Below are positions 22,676-30,670 of a stretch of 49,174 nt of DNA, in pieces. Numbering within the stretch: position 1 is the first letter of the stretch; every line of letters begins with the position of its first letter. Location of the stretch: positions 1-49,174 of the forward strand of contig JAMPGU010000016.1 of NCBI GenBank assembly GCA_023663865.1. The letters are read 5' to 3'. The notes below the pieces were generated by a model. The model worked only from the letters and a program-made list of their open reading frames with translations, made no database searches and was not told the origin of the DNA. Source of the stretch: Clostridium sp. (GTDB taxonomy: Bacteria; Bacillota; Clostridia; Oscillospirales; Acutalibacteraceae). The position numbers and the translations under genes are program-made.

Positions 22676-23812
22676 ATGGAGCAGAACGGTTTAAATTTAA
22701 AGGAAATTAAATCGAGAAATATCAGCAGTATTTTATATCTGCTTAACACCAATCATGCAATGAGCAGAAAGGATATTGCTGCTGCACTTGGTCTTACACC
22801 TGCGGCTGTAACCAAGCTTTGCAATCAGCTTATAAATGACGGACTGATTGAGGAAAAGGGCGAGGATACGAGCGGCAGTGCAAGGGCGGGCAGAAGGAAA
22901 ATTATGCTGTCCCTGAGGCTTGCTGATTATTATGCCCTTTGTATCAATGCCGAGCTTGATAAAATCACGGTTTCCGTTGCAGGGCTTGACGGCAAAAGGT
23001 ATGAAAGTGAAAGCTTTTACGATATAAAAAATGTTGGCAAATTGCTTTCTATTTCAGAAAGACTGTTTGAAAAAACAGCAAAAAGCAAAAAAAGATTTTT
23101 ATGCACGTCAATTTGTGTGATTGGCTCTGTCGAAAAAAGTGAAACAGGTTTGTGGGACAATAAATATGTTATAAAAAAGCTTGAAGAAAAAATAGGACTT
23201 CCTGTTGTGATGGATAATAATGTTCGTGCCTTTGCTGTGGCAGAGCTTATTTACGGACACAGAATTTATGAGGAGTCAGTGCTGTTTCTTAAATGGGGAC
23301 CCGGTATAGGCTCGGCGATTGCCGCAAACGGAGAGCTTCTTTCCGGCAGTGATGCAGGCATTGCCGAAATCGGTCACTATATTATTAACCGTAATGGCAG
23401 GCGCTGCAGATGCAATCGTTACGGCTGTCTTGAAACAGAGGTTTCCTCCATGGCAATTACAGAGGAGCTTAACAATAGGCTCTCCTTTGATGAGATTATA
23501 AAAGGCTATGATCGTGACGGAGATATCAGCAATCTGATTGATCACAAAATTGATTTGGTGTCAATCGCATTAACAAATACAGCTACCATTTTGAATGCCT
23601 GCAAAATCATACTTTTTGGTATGGTGTTTGAAAATAACAGCATTGCCCATAAACTTTCACGGCAATGCAGAAGATACAACAGCAATTTTAATTCTGATAC
23701 AATTGAGCTTTCAGAGCTTAATGATAAAATCACCTTTATCGGTCCTGCGGCACTTGCTGCAAAGCATTTCTTTTTTGAAAGAAATTCCGATAATGACAAT
23801 TGTTTCGCTTAA
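22676..23812 (+). CDS. ROK-family transcriptional regulator
   Basis: A 378-residue NagC/XylR-type regulator. The N-terminal winged helix (about residues 15-75) includes SRKDIAAALGLTPAAVTKLCNQLI. The ROK domain has WGPGIGSAIAANGELLSG, and its zinc motif CRCNRYGCLE is complete. It should bind an operator in the absence of sugar and release it on binding SQ or a derivative. The inverted repeat at 16300 in the operon promoter is the candidate site. It sits between the exporter and importer genes of the operon, so it is autoregulated with the rest. Confidence 0.88.
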   Translation: MEQNGLNLKEIKSRNISSILYLLNTNHAMSRKDIAAALGLTPAAVTKLCNQLINDGLIEEKGEDTSGSARAGRRKIMLSLRLADYYALCINAELDKITVSVAGLDGKRYESESFYDIKNVGKLLSISERLFEKTAKSKKRFLCTSICVIGSVEKSETGLWDNKYVIKKLEEKIGLPVVMDNNVRAFAVAELIYGHRIYEESVLFLKWGPGIGSAIAANGELLSGSDAGIAEIGHYIINRNGRRCRCNRYGCLETEVSSMAITEELNNRLSFDEIIKGYDRDGDISNLIDHKIDLVSIALTNTATILNACKIILFGMVFENNSIAHKLSRQCRRYNSNFNSDTIELSELNDKITFIGPAALAAKHFFFERNSDNDNCFA

Positions 23813-23830
23813 TTTTGAGGGGGTAAAATT

Positions 23831-25243
23831 ATGAGTGAACAAATGAGTACGCATGGAATTAAGTTTAAGGATAAGCTTGGCTACGCCATGGGTGATATGG
23901 GCGGACTTATGACCTTTGGCTTGGTTTCGGCATTCCTGAATATGTTTTATACAGACGTTCTTGGTATCTCGGCAGCAAAAATCACTGTGCTGATGATTGT
24001 TGCACGTGTGTGGGATGCGATTAATGACCCATTGTGGGGATCGTTTATTGATTCAAGAAAGCCTACAAAATTCGGCAGATTCAGACCATATATTCTGTGG
24101 GCATCCTTTCCTATGGCAGTTGCAGGCTTTCTTATGTTTACAAAAATTCCCGGGCTGTCCGATAATCAGTATCTGATTTATGCGTACATTACATATATTA
24201 TTTACGGTATGCTTTATACGGGTGTGAATATTCCTTACGGCTCACTGGCATCTGTTATCACCGATGATGAAATTGAACGCTCATCCCTTTCTATGTGGAG
24301 GTCAATCGGAGCAGGTATCGGCGGACTGCCTGCACAGATTTTATTGCCGCTTGTTGTTTATTCAACGGTTATTAATGCTGACGGTACATCTGCGAAGGTG
24401 CTTGATGCAACAAAGCTTTCCTTTGCAGTCGGTATCCTTTGTTTGGTTTCAATTCTTGTTTTTATAGGCCACTTTAAACTCACGAAGGAGAGAGTTCAGC
24501 TGCCGCCTACACAAAAGCAGGAGAACTATAGTATGTTCAGAACAATGGGTGTGCTTATTAAAAATAAGCCGTTTATTGTGCTTTGTGTGGTTTCAATGCT
24601 GCTTATCTGCTTCCAGATGTATACACAGACTGTGTATAATTATCTCTTCAAAAACTATTTTGAAAAGCCGGGCTTGTACAGCATCGTGACAATATGCACA
24701 TATCTTCCTATGGCAATGTTCCTGCCGTTTATGGGCAGGCTTATCAAAAAATTCGGCAAAAAGGAAATTTGCGCTTTTGGTCTTGCCTTTGCTGCTGTAA
24801 TAAATGTAATTATGTATCTTATGCGTTTTACACCGCTTGTTGATAATCCATATGTATTCCTTGCCCTTGTATTCCTTTCGGGTGCGGGCCAGACCTTCCT
24901 GGTGTTAGAGGTATGGGCACTTGTCATGGATGTAATTGATTATCAGGAATTTCTTTCAGGCAGGCGTGAAGAGGGTACATCCTACAGCTTTTATTCCTTT
25001 GCAAGAAAGCTGGGACAGACGATTGCAGGTGCAGGTGCATCGGCAATACTCGGTATCATCGGCTATGACGGAAAGCTTGCATCACAGCCGCCTGAGGTGC
25101 TGACAAAGCTTTATGACTCCGCAACCATTGTGCCGGCAATAATGCTTGTAATTATGTTTGTATTGCTTGCATTTTGTTATAAGCTGTCAAAGAAACAGCT
25201 TAAACTGCTGCATGATAAACTTGATAATATGAGAAATAATTAA
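23831..25243 (+). CDS. GPH-family (MFS) sugar symporter, probable sulfoquinovose/SQ-glycerol importer
   Basis: A 470-residue glycoside-pentoside-hexuronide:cation symporter with twelve hydrophobic segments. Family marks are KLGYAMGDMGG at the N-terminus, RVWDAINDPLWGSFIDS and KFGRFRPYILW. It is the only importer in the operon, and members of this group are the transporters of other SQ clusters (YihO/YihP-like). It should bring SQ glycosides into the cell with Na+ or H+, which agrees with the cytoplasmic glycosidase. GAGGGGG precedes the ATG. The operon ends at the hairpin just after it. Confidence 0.88.
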   Translation: MSEQMSTHGIKFKDKLGYAMGDMGGLMTFGLVSAFLNMFYTDVLGISAAKITVLMIVARVWDAINDPLWGSFIDSRKPTKFGRFRPYILWASFPMAVAGFLMFTKIPGLSDNQYLIYAYITYIIYGMLYTGVNIPYGSLASVITDDEIERSSLSMWRSIGAGIGGLPAQILLPLVVYSTVINADGTSAKVLDATKLSFAVGILCLVSILVFIGHFKLTKERVQLPPTQKQENYSMFRTMGVLIKNKPFIVLCVVSMLLICFQMYTQTVYNYLFKNYFEKPGLYSIVTICTYLPMAMFLPFMGRLIKKFGKKEICAFGLAFAAVINVIMYLMRFTPLVDNPYVFLALVFLSGAGQTFLVLEVWALVMDVIDYQEFLSGRREEGTSYSFYSFARKLGQTIAGAGASAILGIIGYDGKLASQPPEVLTKLYDSATIVPAIMLVIMFVLLAFCYKLSKKQLKLLHDKLDNMRNN

Positions 25244-25257
25244 TGCTTTAAAATAAA

Positions 25258-25297
25258 AAGACTGTCACATCTGATGCTTTGGATGTGGCAGTCTTTT
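25258..25297. terminator. Bidirectional terminator between convergent operons
   Basis: AAGACTGTCACATC pairs with GATGTGGCAGTCTT, with TTTT on the right and an A-rich left flank that reads as T-rich on the other strand. It can stop both the sulfoquinovose operon and the convergent GH31 gene. Confidence 0.9.
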
Positions 25298-25318
25298 GCT
25301 GTATATTAAATTCATTTC

Positions 25319-27613
25319 TTACTCTATGATAAGTTTTCTGTTATCGCCCTTGCACAATTGTATATCGGGAATGATTTGCTGTTTTCCGTTATTTTTATAA
25401 GAAACCTTAACGCTGCCCTCTGTGCATTTGACATTGAATTTCAGCCTGATACAATCGTTCTTTTGATATTTGAAGCTCAGCCCGTCATCGTCAAAAAACT
25501 CTGACTCAAAAGCACCTGCCTTGACCGGGTAAACCGTAAAGGTCAGCTTTTCATCCGTATCAAATCCGTATTCCCCTTCGTCAGTGGGAATAACACTGCC
25601 GCTGCGAATGAAATAGGGCATTTTTGAATGGGCAGGAATTGTCAGCTCTAGCTCTTGTCCGCCCGAATAAAGCGTATCGTCAAGATACCAGTCATCACCC
25701 TTTGGCAGATATACAGCTGTCTTTTCTTCTCCTTCATCAAAAATAAAGGTGACGAGTATATCCTGTCCGAACATAAAGGAATTGCTGTTTGTTTTTATGT
25801 TCTCATCATCGTAATATAAAAACAGCGGTGCGTTAATCGGGATTTCCTTTTCAACTGCATTATAGGCGCAGTTGTACAAATACGGCTTTAACTGCTTCCT
25901 CTGGGAGAATATTTGCTTAACATCATCAATGATGTCGGGATAGCTCCAAGGCATCGTTGCCGAGCCGTCTGCATTCCAGGAATGAATGGTAAATCTCGGC
26001 TCAAATATGCCGTGCTGAATCCATCGGAGAAGCAGTTCCCTTGACGGCATATCACCCGAAAAGCCACCCAAATCATGACCGTAGAAATAAAGGCCGGAAA
26101 GTGACATTGTAAGTCCGATATAATGGCAGTATCGCAAATCACTGAATGCCGTGCGGTTATCACCCGACCAGGTTTGTGCCAGCCGTCGAATACCTATGCC
26201 GCCGCTCCTTGTAGAAAGGAACGGACGCAGGTCAGGCCTTTTTTCAATCTGAGCCTGATAGGAGGACTCCACCATTAAGTAGGTGAGGATACTGCGTATA
26301 CGCTCGGCATAAACACTGCCGTTTTCAAATCCGCAGGCAACAGCATCTGTATCCTTGATGTCAAACTCGTTATTATCATTCCAGGTTGCAGTAATGCCAT
26401 TGTCAAGCAGCTTTTCACATACCTGTGCTTTCCAGAAATCAAAAGCATTTTTGTTTGTGAAATCGAGGTAACTGCCATTACCGTCCCAAAAGCGTGTTAT
26501 AAACGGTGTGCCGTCAGGATTTTTAACAAACAGACCCTGCTGTGCAATGTCCTTATACATCGGGTGGTCGCATAAAAAGGCAGGCTTGATGTTCGGTATG
26601 ATCTCTATGCCATTGTCTGAAAAGTGCTGGATGAATTTTTTTGGATTCGGAAATTTGTCTGTGTTCCAGTTAAAAACATATCTTTGCGCACCAATTGAGG
26701 TGTAGCCTGAAGAAAGATAAAAGCCTGAACAGCTGAGCCCCAGTTTTTTGACTTTATCAAGAAAAGCGTTCATCTGCTTTTCGGAATCAGGTGCATCTGT
26801 ATATGCCATAGTGCTTGCACAGTAATCAAAGCTCCATTTCGGCGGGAATGCCTGCTTGCCGCACAGCCTTGAAAAATGCTGCAGGATGGACAGCTTTGTT
26901 CCGAAAAATACATAGTAAACCAAGCAGTCATCCTTTGTTCTGAAATATTTGTACGGCTCGTAATAATTGTTTATTTCTTTGCCAAGGTCGATATAGGCAG
27001 TGTCGCTGGTGTCATAGAATATACCATAGCAGCCTGCATGGTTTTCGCAGATATAAAACGGAATGTGCTTATAAAGCGGATCACTTGAGCGGGCATCATA
27101 ACCCATACAGTCCGTTGTTTCAATACGGAAGGCTCTGCCTGCTTTGTCAAGATCACCACCCTTGTCACCTAAGCCGAATACCTTTTCGCCATCAGCTCTT
27201 GAAATGTAATGATAGCTGTCCTTGCCGAATTCATTTTCAAAATTATAAGCAAGTGGTGCTCTGTCACGAAAAAGCAATTGATTATTCTGTGTATAGCTTA
27301 AAAGAAAATTGCTGAGGTTCAGTTCAATTTTTATGTTATTTTCAAGAATAAATTCCTCACCATTTTGATGTGCAATAACCTCAGGGGCGTACATCTCGAA
27401 GCCGTCCGTATCCAGTCTTGCCCTGCCGTTTCGGGAATGGCTGCCTGTGGGATTTATGCTGAAGGTAGGCAGCATGGTGTCCTTGTCTTTATAAACAGCA
27501 ACGCGTATACAGCTTTTATCTATAAAATCAATCTGCGCATGGATGTCATCACAGCAGTATAATCTGCAGTGCTTATCCGCTGTTTTTAGCCTGAATTTAT
27601 GGTCGAATTTCAT
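25319..27613 (-). CDS. Glycoside hydrolase family 31, alpha-glucosidase/xylosidase-like
   Basis: A 764-residue GH31 enzyme without a signal peptide. The nucleophile is D413 in TATWNDNNEFD and the acid/base is D485 in TWSGDNRTAF. It has the N-terminal beta-sandwich (GEKVFGLGDKGG near 142-153) and a C-terminal sandwich with FFDDDG. It lacks the QDW and WMADFGEYLP blocks of sulfoquinovosidases, so it is not a second copy of the SQ enzyme. The substrate may be an alpha-glucoside, alpha-xyloside or alpha-galactoside. The start overlaps the esterase stop as TAATG with CGGAGGA upstream, so the two genes form an operon. Confidence 0.87.
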   Translation of the reverse strand: MKFDHKFRLKTADKHCRLYCCDDIHAQIDFIDKSCIRVAVYKDKDTMLPTFSINPTGSHSRNGRARLDTDGFEMYAPEVIAHQNGEEFILENNIKIELNLSNFLLSYTQNNQLLFRDRAPLAYNFENEFGKDSYHYISRADGEKVFGLGDKGGDLDKAGRAFRIETTDCMGYDARSSDPLYKHIPFYICENHAGCYGIFYDTSDTAYIDLGKEINNYYEPYKYFRTKDDCLVYYVFFGTKLSILQHFSRLCGKQAFPPKWSFDYCASTMAYTDAPDSEKQMNAFLDKVKKLGLSCSGFYLSSGYTSIGAQRYVFNWNTDKFPNPKKFIQHFSDNGIEIIPNIKPAFLCDHPMYKDIAQQGLFVKNPDGTPFITRFWDGNGSYLDFTNKNAFDFWKAQVCEKLLDNGITATWNDNNEFDIKDTDAVACGFENGSVYAERIRSILTYLMVESSYQAQIEKRPDLRPFLSTRSGGIGIRRLAQTWSGDNRTAFSDLRYCHYIGLTMSLSGLYFYGHDLGGFSGDMPSRELLLRWIQHGIFEPRFTIHSWNADGSATMPWSYPDIIDDVKQIFSQRKQLKPYLYNCAYNAVEKEIPINAPLFLYYDDENIKTNSNSFMFGQDILVTFIFDEGEEKTAVYLPKGDDWYLDDTLYSGGQELELTIPAHSKMPYFIRSGSVIPTDEGEYGFDTDEKLTFTVYPVKAGAFESEFFDDDGLSFKYQKNDCIRLKFNVKCTEGSVKVSYKNNGKQQIIPDIQLCKGDNRKLIIE

Positions 27614-28944
27614 TAAATAAATCCTCCGCTTGTAAACGTGTTCTTAATAAGCTCGGCAGTTTTCCAGCCTGCCAGCTTGGTTTCCTCATTGAATACCATT
27701 ACCTTTTTGCCGCCGCTTTCCCATTTTGGCAGTGCATTGCAGTTTGGGTCACCGCTTTTTGCAAAGGCGCATAGGGATTTGTGCATTTGGTTTGCAATTT
27801 CATAATCGGTTTTATTGAATGGACGCCAGCTGAAATCAAGTGTTTTGAAGGCATAAAGCAAATCGCAGGCATGCCATGCACCACGGTCATCACCGGGCAG
27901 CTTGCGTGCAAACAGATAGGTGTAGCACTTGCTGGTGTTTTTGGCAGCGGCTCTGACCCATTTTTTGGTAATGCCTTTGAGAACAATCGGAATCATATCC
28001 GTAATGGTAACACCTAAAACATAAGGAATGTCAGGCAGCTGATTCATTTTAAAGCTGTCCTCACAAAGCAGCTTGCCGTCATAAACAGGGAAGGTGTACG
28101 GCATTGTGAGTATGGAGCTTTGGCAAGCCTCATACCATGCATAATAAAGTGTTTTGGAATCCGCTTCTTTCAGCTCCCAAATGGTATTAAGTCCGGCATT
28201 TTTTATGATGGTTTCCCAAAAATCACGGGTCTTTTCAGGCTTTAAGGGCTTTAACAGTCCTCTCTGCATGGCAGCACCGCTCATCATATATGCACCTGAA
28301 AACCAGCCTGCGCACATCGGATTTGAAATTTGAATGTCAACGCTCATTGCACCTGCACTCTGACCGGAAAGTGTGATTTTATCCGGATTTCCGCCAAAGG
28401 CAGAAATGTTTTCCTTAACCCATTTGATTGCAGTGTACTGATCATACAGTCCGTAATTGCCGCATATGCCCTCATCATTCTTCAAATCAGGGTGTGAGCA
28501 GAAGCCATAAGGACCAAGGCGGTAATTCATTGAAACAAGAATAATACCGTTTTTTGCAAACTCAGCACCGTTTAGATGCCCTTCATCTGTGCTTCCGCCT
28601 GTAAAGCTTCCGCCGTGAATATAAATAAGAACAGGGCAGTCCTTTGCATTTTCGGGCGCCCATATATTGAGATACTGGCAGTCCTCACTGTAGGTGAAGG
28701 AGAGTCCTCTGCGAAATTCCTTGTGATAAAATTTATTGCAGACAGCATCCTCCTCAAAAGCACGCCTTTGGAAGGAACAGTCTTTAAAGTAGGTAGCGTC
28801 ATATACACCCTCCCACTCTGTGACCTGCTTTGGGTATTCCCACCTTTTTGCATCGGCATATTTTATGGAACGGAACTCAGTGTAATGCTCCGTCCTTATG
28901 CCGACAATCTTACCGCATTTTGTATTTAAAGTAATCGTGTTCAT
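27613..28944 (-). CDS. Type-B carboxylesterase (alpha/beta hydrolase)
   Basis: A 443-residue carboxylesterase with the oxyanion motif IHGGSFTGGS near 109-118, the nucleophile elbow LSGQSAGAM with S196, an acidic residue at D316 (GVTITDM) and the catalytic His at H358 (GAWHACD). No signal peptide is present, so it acts inside the cell. It is shorter than the usual 500-540 residues. It is the first gene of a two-gene operon with the GH31 enzyme, which suggests it removes acyl groups from an imported glycoside before hydrolysis. The substrate cannot be told from sequence. Confidence 0.85.
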   Translation of the reverse strand: MNTITLNTKCGKIVGIRTEHYTEFRSIKYADAKRWEYPKQVTEWEGVYDATYFKDCSFQRRAFEEDAVCNKFYHKEFRRGLSFTYSEDCQYLNIWAPENAKDCPVLIYIHGGSFTGGSTDEGHLNGAEFAKNGIILVSMNYRLGPYGFCSHPDLKNDEGICGNYGLYDQYTAIKWVKENISAFGGNPDKITLSGQSAGAMSVDIQISNPMCAGWFSGAYMMSGAAMQRGLLKPLKPEKTRDFWETIIKNAGLNTIWELKEADSKTLYYAWYEACQSSILTMPYTFPVYDGKLLCEDSFKMNQLPDIPYVLGVTITDMIPIVLKGITKKWVRAAAKNTSKCYTYLFARKLPGDDRGAWHACDLLYAFKTLDFSWRPFNKTDYEIANQMHKSLCAFAKSGDPNCNALPKWESGGKKVMVFNEETKLAGWKTAELIKNTFTSGGFI

Positions 28945-28982
28945 AATGATTGTCCTTAACTTAAAATAAATTATCTATATTA

Positions 28983-29011
28983 ATTATACCAGTGGGGAAA
29001 ATATTTGTAAA
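28983..29011 (-). promoter_or_regulatory. Promoter of the esterase-GH31 operon
   Basis: On the minus strand TTTACA (29011-29006) and TATAAT (28988-28983) are separated by 17 bases. The start of transcription would be about 35-40 bases ahead of the esterase ATG. Confidence 0.75.
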
Positions 29012-29012
29012 G

Positions 29013-29033
29013 TACGCAGTATTGATGTGCGTA
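29013..29033. promoter_or_regulatory. Inverted repeat shared by two divergent promoters
   Basis: TACGCA-N9-TGCGTA is a perfect 6-bp inverted repeat. It starts 2 bases beyond the -35 hexamer of the esterase promoter and overlaps the -35 of the rightward MATE promoter. One DNA-binding protein could act on both. Confidence 0.5.
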
Positions 29034-29050
29034 TCATTTTGTGATATTAT
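29023..29050 (+). promoter_or_regulatory. Probable promoter of the second MATE gene
   Basis: TTGATG at 29023-29028, a 16-base spacer and TATTAT at 29045-29050. It leaves a leader of about 95 bases before the ATG at 29150. Confidence 0.5.
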
Positions 29051-29149
29051 ATCGCTGTAAAAAACGTATACCTATTTAAATGTAAAAACAACTTAAAGAA
29101 ATATAGTTTTGAGCATTTGTATCTGCTGAAAAAGGAGAAAGAATGTAAT

Positions 29150-30502
29150 ATGAAAAAGCAAATGGATATGGTTAATGGCTCCTTGGGAGATAAAATTATC
29201 AAATATGCAATACCCCTTGCCGTAACAGGTATTTTGCAGCAGCTTTTTAATGTGGCTGATATCGCGGTGGTAGGGCGGTTTTCAGGCAAAGAGGCGATGG
29301 CGGCAGTAGGAAGTAATGCTCCCGTTATCGGCTTGCTCATCAATCTTTTTGTCGGAATTTCCTTGGGAAGCAATGTAATTATTGCAAGAGCAATCGGTCA
29401 AAAGGATAATTCAAAGGTATCAAAAGCTGTGCACACATCCGTAATTGTGGCTCTGCTCGGAGGACTTTTTCTTGCGGTATTAGGAGAACTTTTGGCACCA
29501 AGCATTGTAAATATGCTGGATGTTCCGAATGAAGTGTATCCGCTGTCTATCAAATATCTGAGAATTTATTTGCTGGGTATGCCTGTAATTCTGCTTTATA
29601 ATTTTGAATCCGCAATTTACAGAAGCTGTGGTAATACAAAAACACCGCTGATTGCATTGATTGTTTCAGGTTTACTTAATGTGGGGCTGAATCTGTTCTT
29701 TGTACTTGTGCTTGGTATGGATGTAGATGGTGTAGCAACAGCAACTGTGCTTTCTAATTTTGTAAGCTCACTCATCTTATTAGTTTCACTTGTAAAAACC
29801 GATTTGCCGATTAAAATCAGTATAAAAAAGCTGCGGATACATAAGGCTGTATTTGGACAAATTTTGAAAATCGGAATACCTGCCGGTGTCCAGGGTATGG
29901 TGTTTTCATTTGCCAATATCATTATTCAGTCTGCGGTCAACAGCCTCGGCACAACAATTATGGCAGCCTCCTCAGCTGCATTTAATCTGGAGGTTTTTGT
30001 CTATTACATAATGAACTCCTTTGGTCAGGCTTGTACTACCTTTGTGGGTCAAAACTATGGAGCAGGCAGGAACGACCGCTGCCGAAAGACACTGCGCCTT
30101 TCTCTGCTTCAAAGCCTGATAAGTACGGTTGCAGTCGGTGGATTTGTTTTGCTGTTCAGTCATCCGCTGCTTAGCATCTTCAATACAGATGCGGATGTTA
30201 TCTCTGCAGGACAAATACGCTTGAAGTATATTCTATTTGCATATTTGTTCAGCATTCTGCAGGAGGGATTGTCGGGTTATTTGCGTGGCTTTGGTGTTTC
30301 ATTTATTCCTGCTGCCTGCTCCGTTGTCGGAATTTGCGGTGTACGGCTTGTTTGGGTGTTTACCATATTTCAGCAGTCGCCATCCTTTGCAAGAATTATG
30401 CAGGTGTACCCGCTCAGCCTCGGCGTAACAGCGTTTGTTATTTTGGCTGTAATGCTTATTGTAAAACCGTCAAAGAGATATATTATCAAACAAAAAGCAT
30501 AA
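29150..30502 (+). CDS. MATE-family exporter (second copy)
   Basis: A 450-residue MATE transporter. The N-terminal half has DKIIKYAIPLAVTGILQQLFN and VADIAVVGRFSG, and the second half begins near FGQILKIGIPAGVQGM. The ATG at 29150 lies behind AAAGGAGAAAG; an upstream TTG frame is possible but lacks a site. It is divergent from the esterase operon and shares the inverted repeat between them. It is only distantly similar to the other two MATE proteins in the window, so it is not a recent duplicate. Substrate unknown. Confidence 0.9.
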   Translation: MKKQMDMVNGSLGDKIIKYAIPLAVTGILQQLFNVADIAVVGRFSGKEAMAAVGSNAPVIGLLINLFVGISLGSNVIIARAIGQKDNSKVSKAVHTSVIVALLGGLFLAVLGELLAPSIVNMLDVPNEVYPLSIKYLRIYLLGMPVILLYNFESAIYRSCGNTKTPLIALIVSGLLNVGLNLFFVLVLGMDVDGVATATVLSNFVSSLILLVSLVKTDLPIKISIKKLRIHKAVFGQILKIGIPAGVQGMVFSFANIIIQSAVNSLGTTIMAASSAAFNLEVFVYYIMNSFGQACTTFVGQNYGAGRNDRCRKTLRLSLLQSLISTVAVGGFVLLFSHPLLSIFNTDADVISAGQIRLKYILFAYLFSILQEGLSGYLRGFGVSFIPAACSVVGICGVRLVWVFTIFQQSPSFARIMQVYPLSLGVTAFVILAVMLIVKPSKRYIIKQKA

Positions 30503-30558
30503 ATATAAAAACAAAATCATCAGCTAATGCTTATACCGCTATACACTATAAAATATTT

Positions 30559-30606
30559 AAATCATCCACAATTCATAAAAAAATTATAAATTGTGGATGA
30601 TTTTTA
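30559..30606 (+). terminator. Terminator after the second MATE gene
   Basis: ATCATCCACAATT pairs perfectly with AATTGTGGATGAT, followed by TTTTTA. It stands 57 bases after the MATE stop and directly before the promoter of the surface-protein gene. Confidence 0.9.
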
Positions 30607-30634
30607 TTGAAAATGTTGAAAAATATGGTACAAT
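30607..30634 (+). promoter_or_regulatory. Promoter of the surface-protein gene
   Basis: TTGAAA at 30607-30612, a 16-base spacer and TACAAT at 30629-30634, with TG one base ahead of the -10. The -35 abuts the T-run of the preceding terminator. Confidence 0.65.
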
Positions 30635-30670
30635 GGTATTGTTAATATTTTATCAAAGGGGCTACCTATT

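Noticed and set aside
25319..27613. Second GH31 gene as another sulfoquinovosidase
   Set aside because: It lacks the QDW and WMADFGEYLP blocks and the sulfosugar-binding residues seen in the gene at 16338. The motifs WNDNNE and TWSGD are those of glucosidase/xylosidase-type GH31.
30334..30600. 88-codon frame at the end of the second MATE gene
   Set aside because: It lies in another frame of the MATE gene and ends inside the terminator hairpin. No ribosome site or recognisable product.
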